A stretch of 64,000 nt of DNA, taken from an uncultured Clostridia bacterium. Lineage in GTDB: Bacteria > Bacillota > Clostridia > Christensenellales > Aristaeellaceae. The stretch is taken from positions 1 through 64,000 of the forward strand of contig CAMNEH010000002.1 of the NCBI GenBank assembly GCA_946536315.1, read 5' to 3'. Under the pieces are notes generated by a model. It saw only the letters and a list, made by a program, of their open reading frames with translations, was not told the origin of the DNA and did no database searches. Both the position numbers and the translations under genes were made by a program. This document shows positions 1-10,352 of the stretch, one piece after another (within the stretch, counting starts at the first letter, position 1; each line of letters opens with the position of its first letter).

Positions 1-1098
1 CCACTGCTTTTGCCGGAAAAACATCAGTTGAGAAGGTCACTGTCACAGGAGGTACAGTGGCAGAATCTGCGTTTGTAGGCTGCACAGGATTGATTACAGT
101 CAATCTTAACGAGGGCGTGACTGGTATAGGTCGTGACGCTTTTAAAAACTGTACGGAATTGACCAGCCTAAAGATTCCGGACAGTGTCACACAGCTTGAC
201 GGGGGCATGATTCAGGGCTGTACAAAGCTTGAGACTCTGGAAATTGGCTGTGGCATTCCGGAAATGACTTTAGAATATAATGCCAGTTTTACCGGCAGTG
301 GTGGCATGAATGGAAGAAATCCATTCTATATCGGCAGCGGCTCAACTTTGAAAAGAATCATCTTGCACGAAGGAATTACACAAATTGGTTCCAAAGTATT
401 TGGTAACTGTCCATATAAACAAAATACACCTATTGGTCATCCTGAATTGACGTACGTTAATCTTCCCAATTCTCTGCAGTCAATTGGTGAAGACGCGTTT
501 TACGGTGCGCCACTGACGGATGTGAAAGATATCACACTTTCTTACCCGACCACTGCTTTTGCCGGAAAAACATCAGTTGAGAAGGTCACTGTCACAGGAG
601 GTACTGTGGCTCAATCCGCATTTGTCGGCTGTACGGCATTGAAAACTGTTGATCTTAAGGAAGGCGTAACCAGCATAGGTCCTGAAGCGTTCAAAGACTG
701 CACGGAACTGGCCAGCCTCAAGATACCAAACAGTGTCACGCAACTTGGTGCAAATATGATTAAAGGGTGTACGAGCCTGGAAACTTTGAATATTGGTTGT
801 GGTATACCGGAATTGGCTTTAAAATCCAACAGCCATTTTACCTCAATTAATGCAAGCAACACAAACCCATTTTATATCGGCAGTGGCTCAAGTCTGCATT
901 ACATTATCCTGCAAGAGGGGATCACCAGGCTCGGACCGGAAATCATCGCCAACGGTCAATACTATCATTCTTCACATTCGGGGTATTCAGAATTGACGCA
1001 TGTCGATTTCCCTAAGTCCCTGAAGTCGATAGAAACAGACGCATTTTATGGAGCGCCCATCGCGACAGTTAAACTGCCCGATGGAATTACCAGTATCT
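1..1098 (+). repeat. Two ~549-bp tandem LRR units inside the BspA-like gene
   Basis: The first ~55 bases of the window (CCACTGCTTTTGCCGG...) recur almost exactly at 550, giving a unit of about 549 bp (183 codons). The two units encode parallel segments with 'TTAFAGKTSVEKV', 'SAFVGCT', 'IGCGIPE', 'NPFYIGSG' and 'DAFYGAP' in the same order. The boundary is nearly identical in DNA while unit interiors have diverged. More copies may lie upstream of the window. Confidence 0.7.
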
Positions 1099-4000
1099 CA
1101 GACAGTGCTTTCAGTAACTTCCTACAGGTGATTTACTCACTTGCTTACAGTTCGGTCATCGATGCATACGCATCCGGAAGAAATATTCCATATGTATTCG
1201 GAGATAAATCAAACTATCCCCGGTATCAGCTTACCCGTGTCGTACCCAGCCGGGGAAGTGGTGAGCGCGCCATCCAATACGAAGAAGGCAGCTTACATAT
1301 TACGCGCGGTACGGAAGGCGAAACCGCGGAACTTTCGGAAGATTTTATAATTCTCTCATCTGAAGAAGTCATTTACACCGATGCTGTCATCACGGAGGAT
1401 CCACCGGTAGCGGCCGGATATGCCTTCTACGGCTGGTTCACCGATCCTGAATTCAAGCATCCTTGGACTATGCTACTCATGCCCGCCGCAGATATCACGC
1501 TGTACGCACGCGTTGAACCTCTGTTGCATATCCGATATGCCGTTAATCTGGATACTGTCGGGACAGCAGATGAAACGCTTCCCGCGGGTTTTGCGCTTTA
1601 CAGGGAAGAGCGAATACGGGAATATGAGGCGATTCCTATCGTGCCTGATCCATTCATTGATGGCTATGCGTTTGTCGGTTGGTATATGGACACAGCGTTT
1701 ACTCTTGATTTTATCACTTCTACTGCTGATACAGGCGACATCACTATCTTTGGCAGGATGCACAAGGTCTCTGCCGGTGCGACGTATCGTCTGGTTGACG
1801 GAACATATGCGCTATCAGGGTATCACCGTGAAGAGGACGAAGGTGATACAGTCTATATTCCGGCCTGGTACAATGGCTTGCCGGTAACAGCTGTCAATGC
1901 GGATGCTTTTTCAGGCGGGGGAATCCGCGAGGTTTACCTTCCAGACTCCATTGAGCAAGTAGACGTTCATGCCTTTGATTATTCGGATGTCAGAATGATT
2001 TCCGTCAGCAAGGCAAACACAGTCTATTCGACACAAAATGGCGTCCTTTACAGCAAAGACAAAACAAAGCTGCTGCGCTATCCGCCTAAAAAGACCAGTA
2101 TTACTTTTACAGTTCCGGCATCTGTGACCGGAATTGGAGCTTATGCTTTTAATGGAAATACCAGGCTCGCCTCAATCGTTTTCCCAGAAGATCTCGCTGA
2201 AATTGGTACGTATGCATTTAACGGCTGCACCGGCCTGACATCCATTACACTTCCTGATTCTGTCTCTGTTTTAAGAGACGGCGCGTTTTCAGGGTGCAGC
2301 AATCTGGTTTCCTTCACGGCTTATGGCTTGACCGTTATAGAAGGATATAAGAATTCGGTTTCGTATGAAGAAGAGGGCCATACTGCAATTGAAGGAGGGG
2401 ATAATGATACTATCCCGAGAAACCAGAATATGATGGTATATGGCCCAATCGGAACCGGTGTCCTGAGAAACTGGTTCTCCTTCAAAATCAATGGAGTCAG
2501 CTATACGGCAAATTACAACCATTATTCTGTAAATCTGTACGTGGACGGAAAACTGCAAAGAACGGTTGCGGGTGAGGCTGGAATGCCGCTAAGCACCATT
2601 TTGCTTGATTCAGATGAGAATGATAACATGATTGCTGACTGGTATAGAGACGATGGTTTTCAGGAAATCTGGAATATCGAAACAGATCTGATGCCTGCGA
2701 CAACATTGAATCTATATACTTCCCTGATACCGGTGTATACCTGTGAAGAAATCACAGTCACGATTAACGGGCAGGAAATCAGCGGTATTGCGTTGACTGG
2801 CTATAACGGCAAAGCCTCAGGACTAACCATACCGAAGATGTTTCAGAATCATCCGGTCATTGCCATTGCCGACAGTTTCCTGTCAGGAAGCTGTACCGTG
2901 ACATCTTTAACGATTGGCGATCATGTTCTCAGTATTAATGAAAACGCGATGAGTGCCTTTACGGGTGTGATTATCTGTGATGCCGGAAGCCCTGCGGAAA
3001 GCTGGGCGGCAGAACGCGGATTGCAGGTTCGTGAGAGGGAGTATACCGTTACCTACAGTATTGAGTATGTGAATATTGCTGCCACCAAAGGCGCGCGAGG
3101 GACAGCGTTCTTCCTGCCGACGCCGCAGCTTGGTTCCTATACATTCGGCGGCTGGTTTACTGATTCTGAATGCACTGTTCCGGCCGTAGTGGATGACAAC
3201 GGTATGTATGTTATTGACGGAAATGATATCATCCTATACGGCTTATGGAATAACATAGAGACCGTTGACTTTGTGTATGAAATCGTCGGTGGCAGTATTA
3301 TCATTACAGGTTATACCGGCAATGCGCGGGATATAGTGATCCCGCAAACTATAGCAAGTCTTCCTGTGACTGCCATTGGCGACGATGCGTTTATGGGCGG
3401 CGAGATGCGCAGCATCGATCTGGGCAGTATAACTGAGCTGGGCGATAATGCGTTTGCAAATTGCGATTATCTTGTGTCGGTCGCTATACCCGATTCGGTC
3501 ACAAGTATTGGAACAGCCACGTTTGCAGACTGTGATTTGCTAAAATCGTGCATTCTGGGTGCCGGTGTTAGTAGCATGGATCCAACCTGGTTTGACGGGT
3601 GTGGGTTGTTTAAAAACGTAACAGTCTCAGATGCAAGTAATACCTTCAGCAGTATCGACGGTGTTGTATACAGCAAAGACGGTAATGTACTGGTGTTTTA
3701 TCCGTGCGGCAGAACCGCCGAAACCTTCGTGACTCCAAATGGTGTGACAGCCATTGGACAAAATGCTTTCCAAAGCCAGGATTACATGAAACAGATTGTG
3801 CTCCCTGATACCGTTACTGCTGTTCGGGATTATGCTTTCTGCGGTTGTAGTAACCTGATGTCCGTTTCTGCTCCTGGCCTCACCGATATCGGAAGCCACG
3901 CATTCTTTGGCTGCAGCAGTTTGATTACTGCAGATTTCGGAGCAGCCTTGAACCATATCGGAAGATTTGCGTTCGTCGGCTGTTCGTCCCTGAGCAGTAT

Positions 4001-5192
4001 TTATATACCAGAAAGCATGGTATTGAATCAGGACGAGGTTTACTTTGATTCGTCCAGCCTTACAATCACTGGCACATATGGCAGCAGTGCTTATGAGTAC
4101 GCTTCTAAGCATGGCATCGCGTTTTATGACCCTGATGCTACTAATGTTACATCTGTTTCTCTTGATCAGGACAGTTTAACATTGCTGCGCGGAGAAATCA
4201 CGCAGCTGAGGGCAATCGTTGATCCTGCTGATGCGCTTATTGGGCAGGAACTGACCTGGTATTCGGAGGATGAGAAGATCGCATATGTGGATCAGAATGG
4301 CACTGTTTGCGCCTTGGGCGGCGGTAGCACGAGAATTAGTGTATTCACTTCGAACGGTTTGTCAGCTTCCTGTGATGTCAATGTAGAGGTTCATGTCACT
4401 TGTATCATGATAACTCCTGACGAATTGCATGTAACCATTGGCAGTGTATACCAACTGGAGCCCGTTATTCTGCCTGCGTCTGCCACAGATAAGTCAATCA
4501 TCTGGACTTCCAGCGACGAAAGCGTAGCCACTGTGGAAAGCGGTCTTATCGTAGCTATTTCTGAAGGGACTGCAGTAATCTCAGCGCAAACTCATAATGG
4601 TTTAACGGCAACAGTAACGGTCCTGGTATTTATACCTGTAGAATCGATTGTTATTACCGGAACAAGCGGAAAACTGTGGCCAATAGAACCTATGAACTCG
4701 TTGCAACTCACTGCCTCCATACTACCTGATAACGCTACTGACAAAACGCTGACGTGGACTAGCAGTGATCCAGCTGTTGCCTCGGTCGATCAAAGTGGTA
4801 AGGTGACAGCACTGGCAGAAGGAAACGTAGAAATCACCGTAACAGCTAATGACCCGATGCAGGTATTCGCCACCTATATGATTCTGGTAGGCAGCGATAC
4901 TTTGTCAAAGATGACCTTACCTGCATCTTTGTTGACCATCGAAGAGGAAGCATTTTTCGGTATCGACAGTGTACAGTTTGTAAAGCTAGGCGAACATACA
5001 ACTACAATAGGCTCAAAAGCCTTTGCTGAAATGAATGGTTTATTGGTCATTAGTATACCTGAATCCGTTTCAGAATTGGCGAATAATGCTTTTGATGGCA
5101 GTACGCCAGTTCTGTTGTGCAAACCGGATTCTTATGCCGTTCAATATGCAATAATAAACGGAATGCCTTACATTCTTGTAGAAGACAGGTAA
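1..5192 (+). CDS. BspA-like leucine-rich-repeat surface protein, 5' end missing
   Basis: The reading frame is open to base 1, so the GTG at 57 given in the ORF track is only an internal codon and the true start lies outside the window. The visible part (about 1,730 residues) is built of BspA/LRR_5 repeats of the type 'LTSLKIPDSVTQL...AFxGC', found at both ends. Between them are InlB-like B-repeats ('YGWFTDPEF', 'VGWYMDTAF', 'GGWFTDSEC') near residues 450-540 and 1040, and three Big_2 Ig-like domains ('WTSSDESVATV', 'WTSSDPAVASV') near residues 1365-1620. No LPxTG motif, transmembrane tail or dockerin follows the last LRR. Families like this are exported and used for adhesion or host/particle contact; that role is inference here. 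The gene is clearly more AT-rich than the arg operon to its right, which suggests transfer or different selection. Confidence 0.85.
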   Translation, partial: TAFAGKTSVEKVTVTGGTVAESAFVGCTGLITVNLNEGVTGIGRDAFKNCTELTSLKIPDSVTQLDGGMIQGCTKLETLEIGCGIPEMTLEYNASFTGSGGMNGRNPFYIGSGSTLKRIILHEGITQIGSKVFGNCPYKQNTPIGHPELTYVNLPNSLQSIGEDAFYGAPLTDVKDITLSYPTTAFAGKTSVEKVTVTGGTVAQSAFVGCTALKTVDLKEGVTSIGPEAFKDCTELASLKIPNSVTQLGANMIKGCTSLETLNIGCGIPELALKSNSHFTSINASNTNPFYIGSGSSLHYIILQEGITRLGPEIIANGQYYHSSHSGYSELTHVDFPKSLKSIETDAFYGAPIATVKLPDGITSISDSAFSNFLQVIYSLAYSSVIDAYASGRNIPYVFGDKSNYPRYQLTRVVPSRGSGERAIQYEEGSLHITRGTEGETAELSEDFIILSSEEVIYTDAVITEDPPVAAGYAFYGWFTDPEFKHPWTMLLMPAADITLYARVEPLLHIRYAVNLDTVGTADETLPAGFALYREERIREYEAIPIVPDPFIDGYAFVGWYMDTAFTLDFITSTADTGDITIFGRMHKVSAGATYRLVDGTYALSGYHREEDEGDTVYIPAWYNGLPVTAVNADAFSGGGIREVYLPDSIEQVDVHAFDYSDVRMISVSKANTVYSTQNGVLYSKDKTKLLRYPPKKTSITFTVPASVTGIGAYAFNGNTRLASIVFPEDLAEIGTYAFNGCTGLTSITLPDSVSVLRDGAFSGCSNLVSFTAYGLTVIEGYKNSVSYEEEGHTAIEGGDNDTIPRNQNMMVYGPIGTGVLRNWFSFKINGVSYTANYNHYSVNLYVDGKLQRTVAGEAGMPLSTILLDSDENDNMIADWYRDDGFQEIWNIETDLMPATTLNLYTSLIPVYTCEEITVTINGQEISGIALTGYNGKASGLTIPKMFQNHPVIAIADSFLSGSCTVTSLTIGDHVLSINENAMSAFTGVIICDAGSPAESWAAERGLQVREREYTVTYSIEYVNIAATKGARGTAFFLPTPQLGSYTFGGWFTDSECTVPAVVDDNGMYVIDGNDIILYGLWNNIETVDFVYEIVGGSIIITGYTGNARDIVIPQTIASLPVTAIGDDAFMGGEMRSIDLGSITELGDNAFANCDYLVSVAIPDSVTSIGTATFADCDLLKSCILGAGVSSMDPTWFDGCGLFKNVTVSDASNTFSSIDGVVYSKDGNVLVFYPCGRTAETFVTPNGVTAIGQNAFQSQDYMKQIVLPDTVTAVRDYAFCGCSNLMSVSAPGLTDIGSHAFFGCSSLITADFGAALNHIGRFAFVGCSSLSSIYIPESMVLNQDEVYFDSSSLTITGTYGSSAYEYASKHGIAFYDPDATNVTSVSLDQDSLTLLRGEITQLRAIVDPADALIGQELTWYSEDEKIAYVDQNGTVCALGGGSTRISVFTSNGLSASCDVNVEVHVTCIMITPDELHVTIGSVYQLEPVILPASATDKSIIWTSSDESVATVESGLIVAISEGTAVISAQTHNGLTATVTVLVFIPVESIVITGTSGKLWPIEPMNSLQLTASILPDNATDKTLTWTSSDPAVASVDQSGKVTALAEGNVEITVTANDPMQVFATYMILVGSDTLSKMTLPASLLTIEEEAFFGIDSVQFVKLGEHTTTIGSKAFAEMNGLLVISIPESVSELANNAFDGSTPVLLCKPDSYAVQYAIINGMPYILVEDR

Positions 5193-5205
5193 CGATTGGT
5201 GTTTA

Positions 5206-5580
5206 AGGGAACACTGATTTAATCAACATTTCCGGTAGTAAATCAACCCCGTTTTGGCATATAAAGCGTCGTGAAAACAACAGAATAAAGGGGTTGAGAA
5301 CATGAATCAGATGACCTTCAGCGACATGGAATACAGTGAACGGAAGTGTGTCACTCATAAGGAGTAGCTCCTTCGGGAAAGGAACGAGATCATTCCGTGG
5401 GCTGACTGGGTCAACAAGATTGTGCCATACTATCCCACCGGGAAGTGCGTCCGTCCGCTGCGCGGGATCGAAGTTATGCTCCGGATGTGCTTGTTTCAGA
5501 TCTGGTTCAACCTGTCTGACGAGGGTCTTGAGGACGCGATCTACGTAACCGCTCAATAATCCGTACCTCCCCAAAGACCC
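5206..5580 (+). mobile_element. IS5-family insertion sequence remnant (left end only)
   Basis: An element-like left end ('AGGGAACACTGATTTAAT') starts just after the BspA-like gene. It is followed by about 90 bp of leader and the N-terminal part of an IS5-type transposase. No matching right end is seen; the sequence passes directly into a fragment of an unrelated gene near 5580. The terminal-repeat assignment is from memory of related elements and was not checked; the transposase similarity is the firmer evidence. Confidence 0.6.
5302..5559 (+). pseudogene. IS5-family transposase, N-terminal fragment, broken
   Basis: Reading from ATG 5302 gives MNQMTFSDMEYSERK, then TAG at 5365, then EIIPWADWVNKIVPYYPTGK, LRGIEVMLRMCLFQIWFNLS and DEGLEDAIY before TAA at 5557. 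This matches the start of IS5-group transposases (DUF772-like N-terminal domain), which run past 300 residues. Only about 85 codons remain, with an internal stop. The DDE catalytic part is absent, so the copy cannot transpose by itself. The ORF-track entry on the other strand (5203-5574) is its shadow. Confidence 0.8.
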
Positions 5581-5589
5581 AAGAAGAAA

Positions 5590-5935
<346 letters not shown>

Positions 5936-6027
5936 GGCAAAAGCCTCCTTGGTAGAATGCTGTGGTCGGCAGTCATCGCCCGATGCACAAAAAATACAAT
6001 TCATTGGCCCTACGCAGCAAAAGAAGC

Positions 6028-6056
6028 TTGACAGTTGTGCATGAATGATGTATATT
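6028..6056 (+). promoter_or_regulatory. Sigma-70 promoter of the arg operon
   Basis: TTGACA (6028-6033), a 17-bp spacer and TATATT (6051-6056) lie about 50 bp before the argC ATG. The -35 is perfect and the -10 is one base off consensus. Confidence 0.75.
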
Positions 6057-6080
6057 ATGCATCAAGCTTGCATATTATGC
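6049..6080 (+). promoter_or_regulatory. Probable paired ArgR (ARG-box) operators
   Basis: TGTATATTATGCAT (6049-6062) and TGCATATTATGC (6069-6080) share ATATTATGC with an offset of 20 bp, about two helical turns. They overlap the -10 and start site of the arg promoter. AT-rich boxes with TGCAT ends are typical of ArgR targets, so arginine repression is likely. The match was judged by eye. Confidence 0.5.
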
Positions 6081-6108
6081 GAGTGAACAGAGAAGGGCGG
6101 TCATCGGG

Positions 6109-7050
6109 ATGAAACAGGTATTTGTGGACGGCAGCGCCGGTACGACCGGTCTGCAGATCATGGAGCGGCTTCGGCGGCGATCGGATATCCGCCTGCTGAC
6201 ACTGCCGGAAGAGCGACGCAAGGACGAAGCGAGCCGCAGGGAGATCATGAACGATGCGGACCTGGTGATCCTGTGCCTGCCGGACGCAGCCGCCAGGGAA
6301 GCCGCCGCGATGATCCGCGATCCTGACACGCGCGTGATCGACGCGTCCACGGCGCACCGCGTGCATCCGGACTGGGCCTACGGTTTTCCGGAGCTCACCG
6401 GCCAGAGGGACCAAATCCGCGCCGCCCGTCGCGTCGCGAATCCCGGCTGTCACGCCAGCGGCCTGATCGCGCTGGTCCGGCCGCTGGTCGAGCAGGGACT
6501 GCTGTCACCCGATACGCAGATCAGCTGCTTTTCGCTGACGGGATATACCGGCGGGGGCAAGCAGATGATCGCCGGGTACGAATCGGCCGACCGCCCGTCC
6601 CTGCTGGACGCGCCGCGGATGTACGGGCTCAGCCAGCAGCACAAGCACCTGCCGGAGATGACGCAGGTCAGCGGGCTGCGCGTTTCCCCCATTTTCTGTC
6701 CGGTCGTCGCGCCGTTTGACCGCGGCATGGAGGTGGTCGTACCGCTGTTCGCGGACGGGCGGCTGACCCGGACCGCCGTGACAGACTGCCTGCGCGGCTA
6801 CTATACCGGGGGCACTGTCCGATTTGTGGACGGGGACAGCGAGGACGGCTTTCTTTCCGCCAACGCGCTGCGGGGCACGGACATCATGCAGCTGACCGTC
6901 GCTGGCAACGAAGAACGTCTGCTGCTCGTGGCGAGGTTTGATAATCTGGGCAAGGGTGCCTGCGGCGCGGCGATTCAGAACATGAATCTCATGCTCGGGG
7001 TTGACGAATATACAGGACTGGTACTGAGTAAGGAGGTATCCTCATGCTGA
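6109..7050 (+). CDS. argC: N-acetyl-gamma-glutamyl-phosphate reductase (short, type 2)
   Basis: This cytoplasmic enzyme reduces N-acetylglutamyl-phosphate to the semialdehyde with NADPH, the third step of arginine synthesis. It has the nucleotide-binding start 'VDGSAGTTGLQI', the catalytic cysteine in 'NPGCHASG' (Cys114) and 'SLTGYTGGGKQMI'. At 313 residues it fits the shorter type 2 ArgC group rather than the ~345-residue classic form. It is the first gene of argCJBD, about 50 bp behind the promoter, and overlaps argJ by 7 bases, suggesting coupled translation. Confidence 0.93.
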   Translation: MKQVFVDGSAGTTGLQIMERLRRRSDIRLLTLPEERRKDEASRREIMNDADLVILCLPDAAAREAAAMIRDPDTRVIDASTAHRVHPDWAYGFPELTGQRDQIRAARRVANPGCHASGLIALVRPLVEQGLLSPDTQISCFSLTGYTGGGKQMIAGYESADRPSLLDAPRMYGLSQQHKHLPEMTQVSGLRVSPIFCPVVAPFDRGMEVVVPLFADGRLTRTAVTDCLRGYYTGGTVRFVDGDSEDGFLSANALRGTDIMQLTVAGNEERLLLVARFDNLGKGACGAAIQNMNLMLGVDEYTGLVLSKEVSSC

Positions 7051-8261
7051 AAACGATCGGCGGCGGCGTCTGCGCCGCAAAGGGCTTCAGCGCCAACGGC
7101 ATCCACTGCGGCATCCGCAAAAACAGGCTGAAACGGGACCTGACGATGGTTTTCAGCAGCGAGCGCGCAGCCTGCGCCGCGGTATACACCACCAATCTGG
7201 TGCAGGGCGCGCCGCTGAAGGTGACCAGGGCGCACCTGGCGGACGGTTATGCGCAGGCGGTGATCTGCAACAGCGGCAACGCCAACACCTGCAACGCGGA
7301 CGGCATTCAGATCGCCGAGAAAATGTCCGCCCTCGCCGCGGAAGCGCTGGGCATCAGGACGGAGGATGTGGTCGTCGCCTCCACCGGCGTCATCGGCGAG
7401 CCGTTGGACCTGACACCGATCGCCGCAGGCATTCCTGACCTGGCCGCCGGACTGACGGCGGACGGCAACGTGCGCGCCGCCGAAGGCATCATGACCACGG
7501 ACACCATCGTCAAGGAAGCCGCCGTGACCTTCGACATCGACGGGCATACCTGCCGCCTGGGCGGCATCGCCAAGGGCAGCGGCATGATCCACCCGAACAT
7601 GGCGACGATGCTCGTGTTCATCACCACCGACGTGAATATTTCGCCGGAAATGCTGCAAAAGGCGCTGTCCAGCGACGTGCGCGGCACCTTCAACATGGTC
7701 AGCGTGGACGGAGACACGTCCACCAACGACATGGTCACGGTGCTCGCCAACGGCCTGGCCGGCAACGCCCGGATCGAGGCGGAGGGCGAGGCGTTTGCCG
7801 CGTTCATGCGCGCGCTGAATACCGTCACCGTCGCGCTCTGCCGCATGATCGCCGGCGACGGCGAGGGCGCGACCCGACTGCTGGAGTGCCGCGTATCCGG
7901 CGCGCCCGATCTCGCCACGGCGCGGACGGTGGCCAAGAGCGTCATCTGCTCCAGCCTGCTGAAGGCGGCCATGTTCGGCGCCGACGCCAACTGGGGACGC
8001 GTGCTCTGCGCCATCGGCTACAGCGGGGCGCAGGTGGACGTGGACCGCGTCGACGTGAGCTTTGAGAGCGCGGCGGGCACGATCAGCGTATGCCGCGCGG
8101 GCAGCGGCGTCCCGTTCTCCGAGGAGCTGGCCAAGGCCATCCTCAGCGAGAAGGAAATCGGCATCCTGGTCGGCCTGAACGCCGGCGACGCTGTCGCGAC
8201 GGCCTGGGGCTGCGACCTGACCTACGACTATGTCAAAATCAACGGCGATTACAGGACCTGA
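7044..8261 (+). CDS. argJ: Bifunctional glutamate/ornithine acetyltransferase
   Basis: ArgJ moves the acetyl group from N-acetylornithine to glutamate, closing the acetyl cycle; the bifunctional form also makes N-acetylglutamate from acetyl-CoA. The self-cleavage site is intact in 'KGSGMIHPNMATML', with Thr188 as nucleophile, so the 405-residue precursor should split into alpha and beta chains. 'GNANTCNADG' and 'DTSTNDM' are further family motifs. ATG 7044 sits behind AAGGAGGT inside the argC end. No argA or argE is seen here, consistent with the cyclic pathway. Confidence 0.95.
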   Translation: MLKTIGGGVCAAKGFSANGIHCGIRKNRLKRDLTMVFSSERAACAAVYTTNLVQGAPLKVTRAHLADGYAQAVICNSGNANTCNADGIQIAEKMSALAAEALGIRTEDVVVASTGVIGEPLDLTPIAAGIPDLAAGLTADGNVRAAEGIMTTDTIVKEAAVTFDIDGHTCRLGGIAKGSGMIHPNMATMLVFITTDVNISPEMLQKALSSDVRGTFNMVSVDGDTSTNDMVTVLANGLAGNARIEAEGEAFAAFMRALNTVTVALCRMIAGDGEGATRLLECRVSGAPDLATARTVAKSVICSSLLKAAMFGADANWGRVLCAIGYSGAQVDVDRVDVSFESAAGTISVCRAGSGVPFSEELAKAILSEKEIGILVGLNAGDAVATAWGCDLTYDYVKINGDYRT

Positions 8262-8272
8262 GGTGAAACACC

Positions 8273-9142
8273 ATGTCTGAACTGTTGTTTTCCAACGCGC
8301 AGCGGGCGGAGGTGCTCACGCAGGCGCTGCCCTATATCAAGCGGTATGTCGGGCGGATCGTTGTCATCAAGTACGGCGGCAACGCCATGGTCAACGAACA
8401 GCTGAAACAGCAGGTGATGGAGGACATCGTCCTGCTGTGGCTGATCGGCGTGCGCGTGGTGCTGGTGCACGGCGGCGGGCCCGAAATCTCCTCCCGGATG
8501 CAGCGGCTGGGCAAGCAGCCTGAATTCGTAGACGGTCTGCGCGTCACGGACCGCGAGACTGTGGACATCGTCCAGATGGCGCTGGCCGGCAAGGTCAATC
8601 AGTCGCTGGTCAACCTGCTCGGCATGAAGGGCGGGCGCGCGGTCGGCCTGTCCGGCATCGACGGACGGATGATCGCCGCGAAAATGAAGGACGAGCGGCT
8701 GGGCTTCGTCGGCCAGGTCACGCATGTGGACATTCAGCCCATTATGGACCTGCTCGGCAACGGCTACATTCCCGTCGTGTCCACCATCGGCGCGGATGCC
8801 GACGGCAATGTATACAACATCAACGGCGATACCGCGGCCGCTTATATCGCCGGCGCGCTGCAGGCGGAGCGGATGATCCTGATGACGGACGTATGCGGCA
8901 TCCTCCGCGACGTGAACGATCCCAAGTCCCTGATTTCCGAGCTCACGGTCGACGAGACCCGGGCGTTGTACGACAACGGCGTCATCTCCGGCGGCATGAT
9001 CCCCAAGGCGGACTGCTGCCTGACCGCCATCGCGCAGGGCGTGCGCAACGCCGTCATCATGGACGGGCGCGTCCCGCACGCCATATTGATGGAGCTGCTC
9101 ACTGACGAAGGCGCGGGAACGTGGATACGGGGCGGGAACTGA
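8273..9142 (+). CDS. argB: Acetylglutamate kinase
   Basis: This kinase phosphorylates N-acetylglutamate with ATP, the second step of the pathway and often its feedback point. It has the amino-acid-kinase start 'VVIKYGGNAM', 'LVHGGGPEIS', the ATP-binding region 'ILMTDVCGILRD' and the C-terminal 'SGGMIPKADCCLTA'. Its 289 residues are normal for the family. It follows argJ after 11 bases with GAGGTG as RBS. Confidence 0.95.
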   Translation: MSELLFSNAQRAEVLTQALPYIKRYVGRIVVIKYGGNAMVNEQLKQQVMEDIVLLWLIGVRVVLVHGGGPEISSRMQRLGKQPEFVDGLRVTDRETVDIVQMALAGKVNQSLVNLLGMKGGRAVGLSGIDGRMIAAKMKDERLGFVGQVTHVDIQPIMDLLGNGYIPVVSTIGADADGNVYNINGDTAAAYIAGALQAERMILMTDVCGILRDVNDPKSLISELTVDETRALYDNGVISGGMIPKADCCLTAIAQGVRNAVIMDGRVPHAILMELLTDEGAGTWIRGGN

Positions 9143-9176
9143 ATAGTGACCGCCCACGAAAACCAAGGAGGCCAGG

Positions 9177-10349
9177 ATGATGAATGAAATGATGCGGCTG
9201 GATCAGGAGTATATCGCCGGCACTTACAAACGCTTCCCGCTGGAGATCGTCCGCGGGAAGGGCTCGCTGGTCGAGGACGCGGACGGCAACAATTATATCG
9301 ACATGGGCAGCGGCATCGCGGTGACCTCCTTCGGCATCGCGGACGACGCGTGGCAGGCGGCGGTCACCGCCCAGCTGGGCACGCTGCAGCACATGTCCAA
9401 CCTGTACTATACCGACCCGTGCATCCGCCTGGCCAGGCTGCTGTGCGAAAAGACGGGCATGCGCAAGGTGTTTTTCAGCAATTCCGGCGCGGAGGCCAAC
9501 GAGTGCGCCATCAAGGCGGCACGCAAATACGCCGCGCAGAAGCACGGCGCGGATTGCTATACCATCGTCACGCTGAACAACAGCTTCCACGGGCGGACGC
9601 TGACCACCCTCGCGGCGACGGGGCAGGCGCATTACCACGAGCTGTTCTGCCCGCTGACGCCCGGCTTTGCGCACGTGAACGCCGAACAGCCCGGCGAGCT
9701 GGAGGCCCTCGCGGAAACCACAAAAATCGCCGCGGTCATGATCGAATGCGTGCAGGGCGAGGGCGGCGTGGTGCCGCTGTCCGCGGAATACGCGCAGGCG
9801 GTGCAGCGCTTCACCCAGGCGCATGACATTCCCCTGATCGTGGACGAGGTGCAGACGGGCAACGGCCGCTCCGGCGCGCTGTACGCCTACATGCGCTATG
9901 GCCTCTCCCCCGACATCGTCTCGACTGCCAAGGGCCTTGCCGGCGGTCTGCCGCTGGGCGCCACCCTGCTGGGCGAAAAGCTTCAGAACGTGTTCAGTTA
10001 CGGCGACCACGGGTCCACCTTCGGGGGCAACCCGGTCTGCTGCGCCGGCGCGTACAGCATCCTCAGCCGGCTGACCGATGATTTTCTCGCGGAGGTCCGC
10101 GCCAAGGGCGACTTCCTTCAGTCCGCCTTCCGCGGCGCGCCCGGCATCGAGGATGTCAGCGGCCTCGGCCTGATGCTCGGCCTGAAGACCGCGCGTCCCG
10201 CCGCCGACGTCGTGGCGGACTGCATGGCCGAAGGCGTGCTCTGCCTGACCGCGAAGGACAAGGTCCGCCTGCTCCCCGCCCTCAATATCCCCCAGGACCT
10301 GCTCGCCGCCGCCGCGGACGTCATCCGCCGCGTGGCAGCGAAGGCGTGA
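9177..10349 (+). CDS. argD: Acetylornithine aminotransferase
   Basis: This class III PLP aminotransferase converts N-acetylglutamate semialdehyde to N-acetylornithine using glutamate. Motifs include 'FFSNSGAEANECAIKAARKY', 'SFHGRTLTTLAATGQ', 'LIVDEVQTGNGRSG' and the PLP lysine in 'STAKGLAGGLPLGA' (Lys252). Its 390 residues are normal. The RBS AAGGAGG precedes tandem ATGs at 9177 and 9180. It is the last gene of the operon and ends 3 bases from the convergent recombinase gene, with no terminator visible between them. argF, argG and argH are not in the window. Confidence 0.94.
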   Translation: MMNEMMRLDQEYIAGTYKRFPLEIVRGKGSLVEDADGNNYIDMGSGIAVTSFGIADDAWQAAVTAQLGTLQHMSNLYYTDPCIRLARLLCEKTGMRKVFFSNSGAEANECAIKAARKYAAQKHGADCYTIVTLNNSFHGRTLTTLAATGQAHYHELFCPLTPGFAHVNAEQPGELEALAETTKIAAVMIECVQGEGGVVPLSAEYAQAVQRFTQAHDIPLIVDEVQTGNGRSGALYAYMRYGLSPDIVSTAKGLAGGLPLGATLLGEKLQNVFSYGDHGSTFGGNPVCCAGAYSILSRLTDDFLAEVRAKGDFLQSAFRGAPGIEDVSGLGLMLGLKTARPAADVVADCMAEGVLCLTAKDKVRLLPALNIPQDLLAAAADVIRRVAAKA

Positions 10350-10352
10350 GGA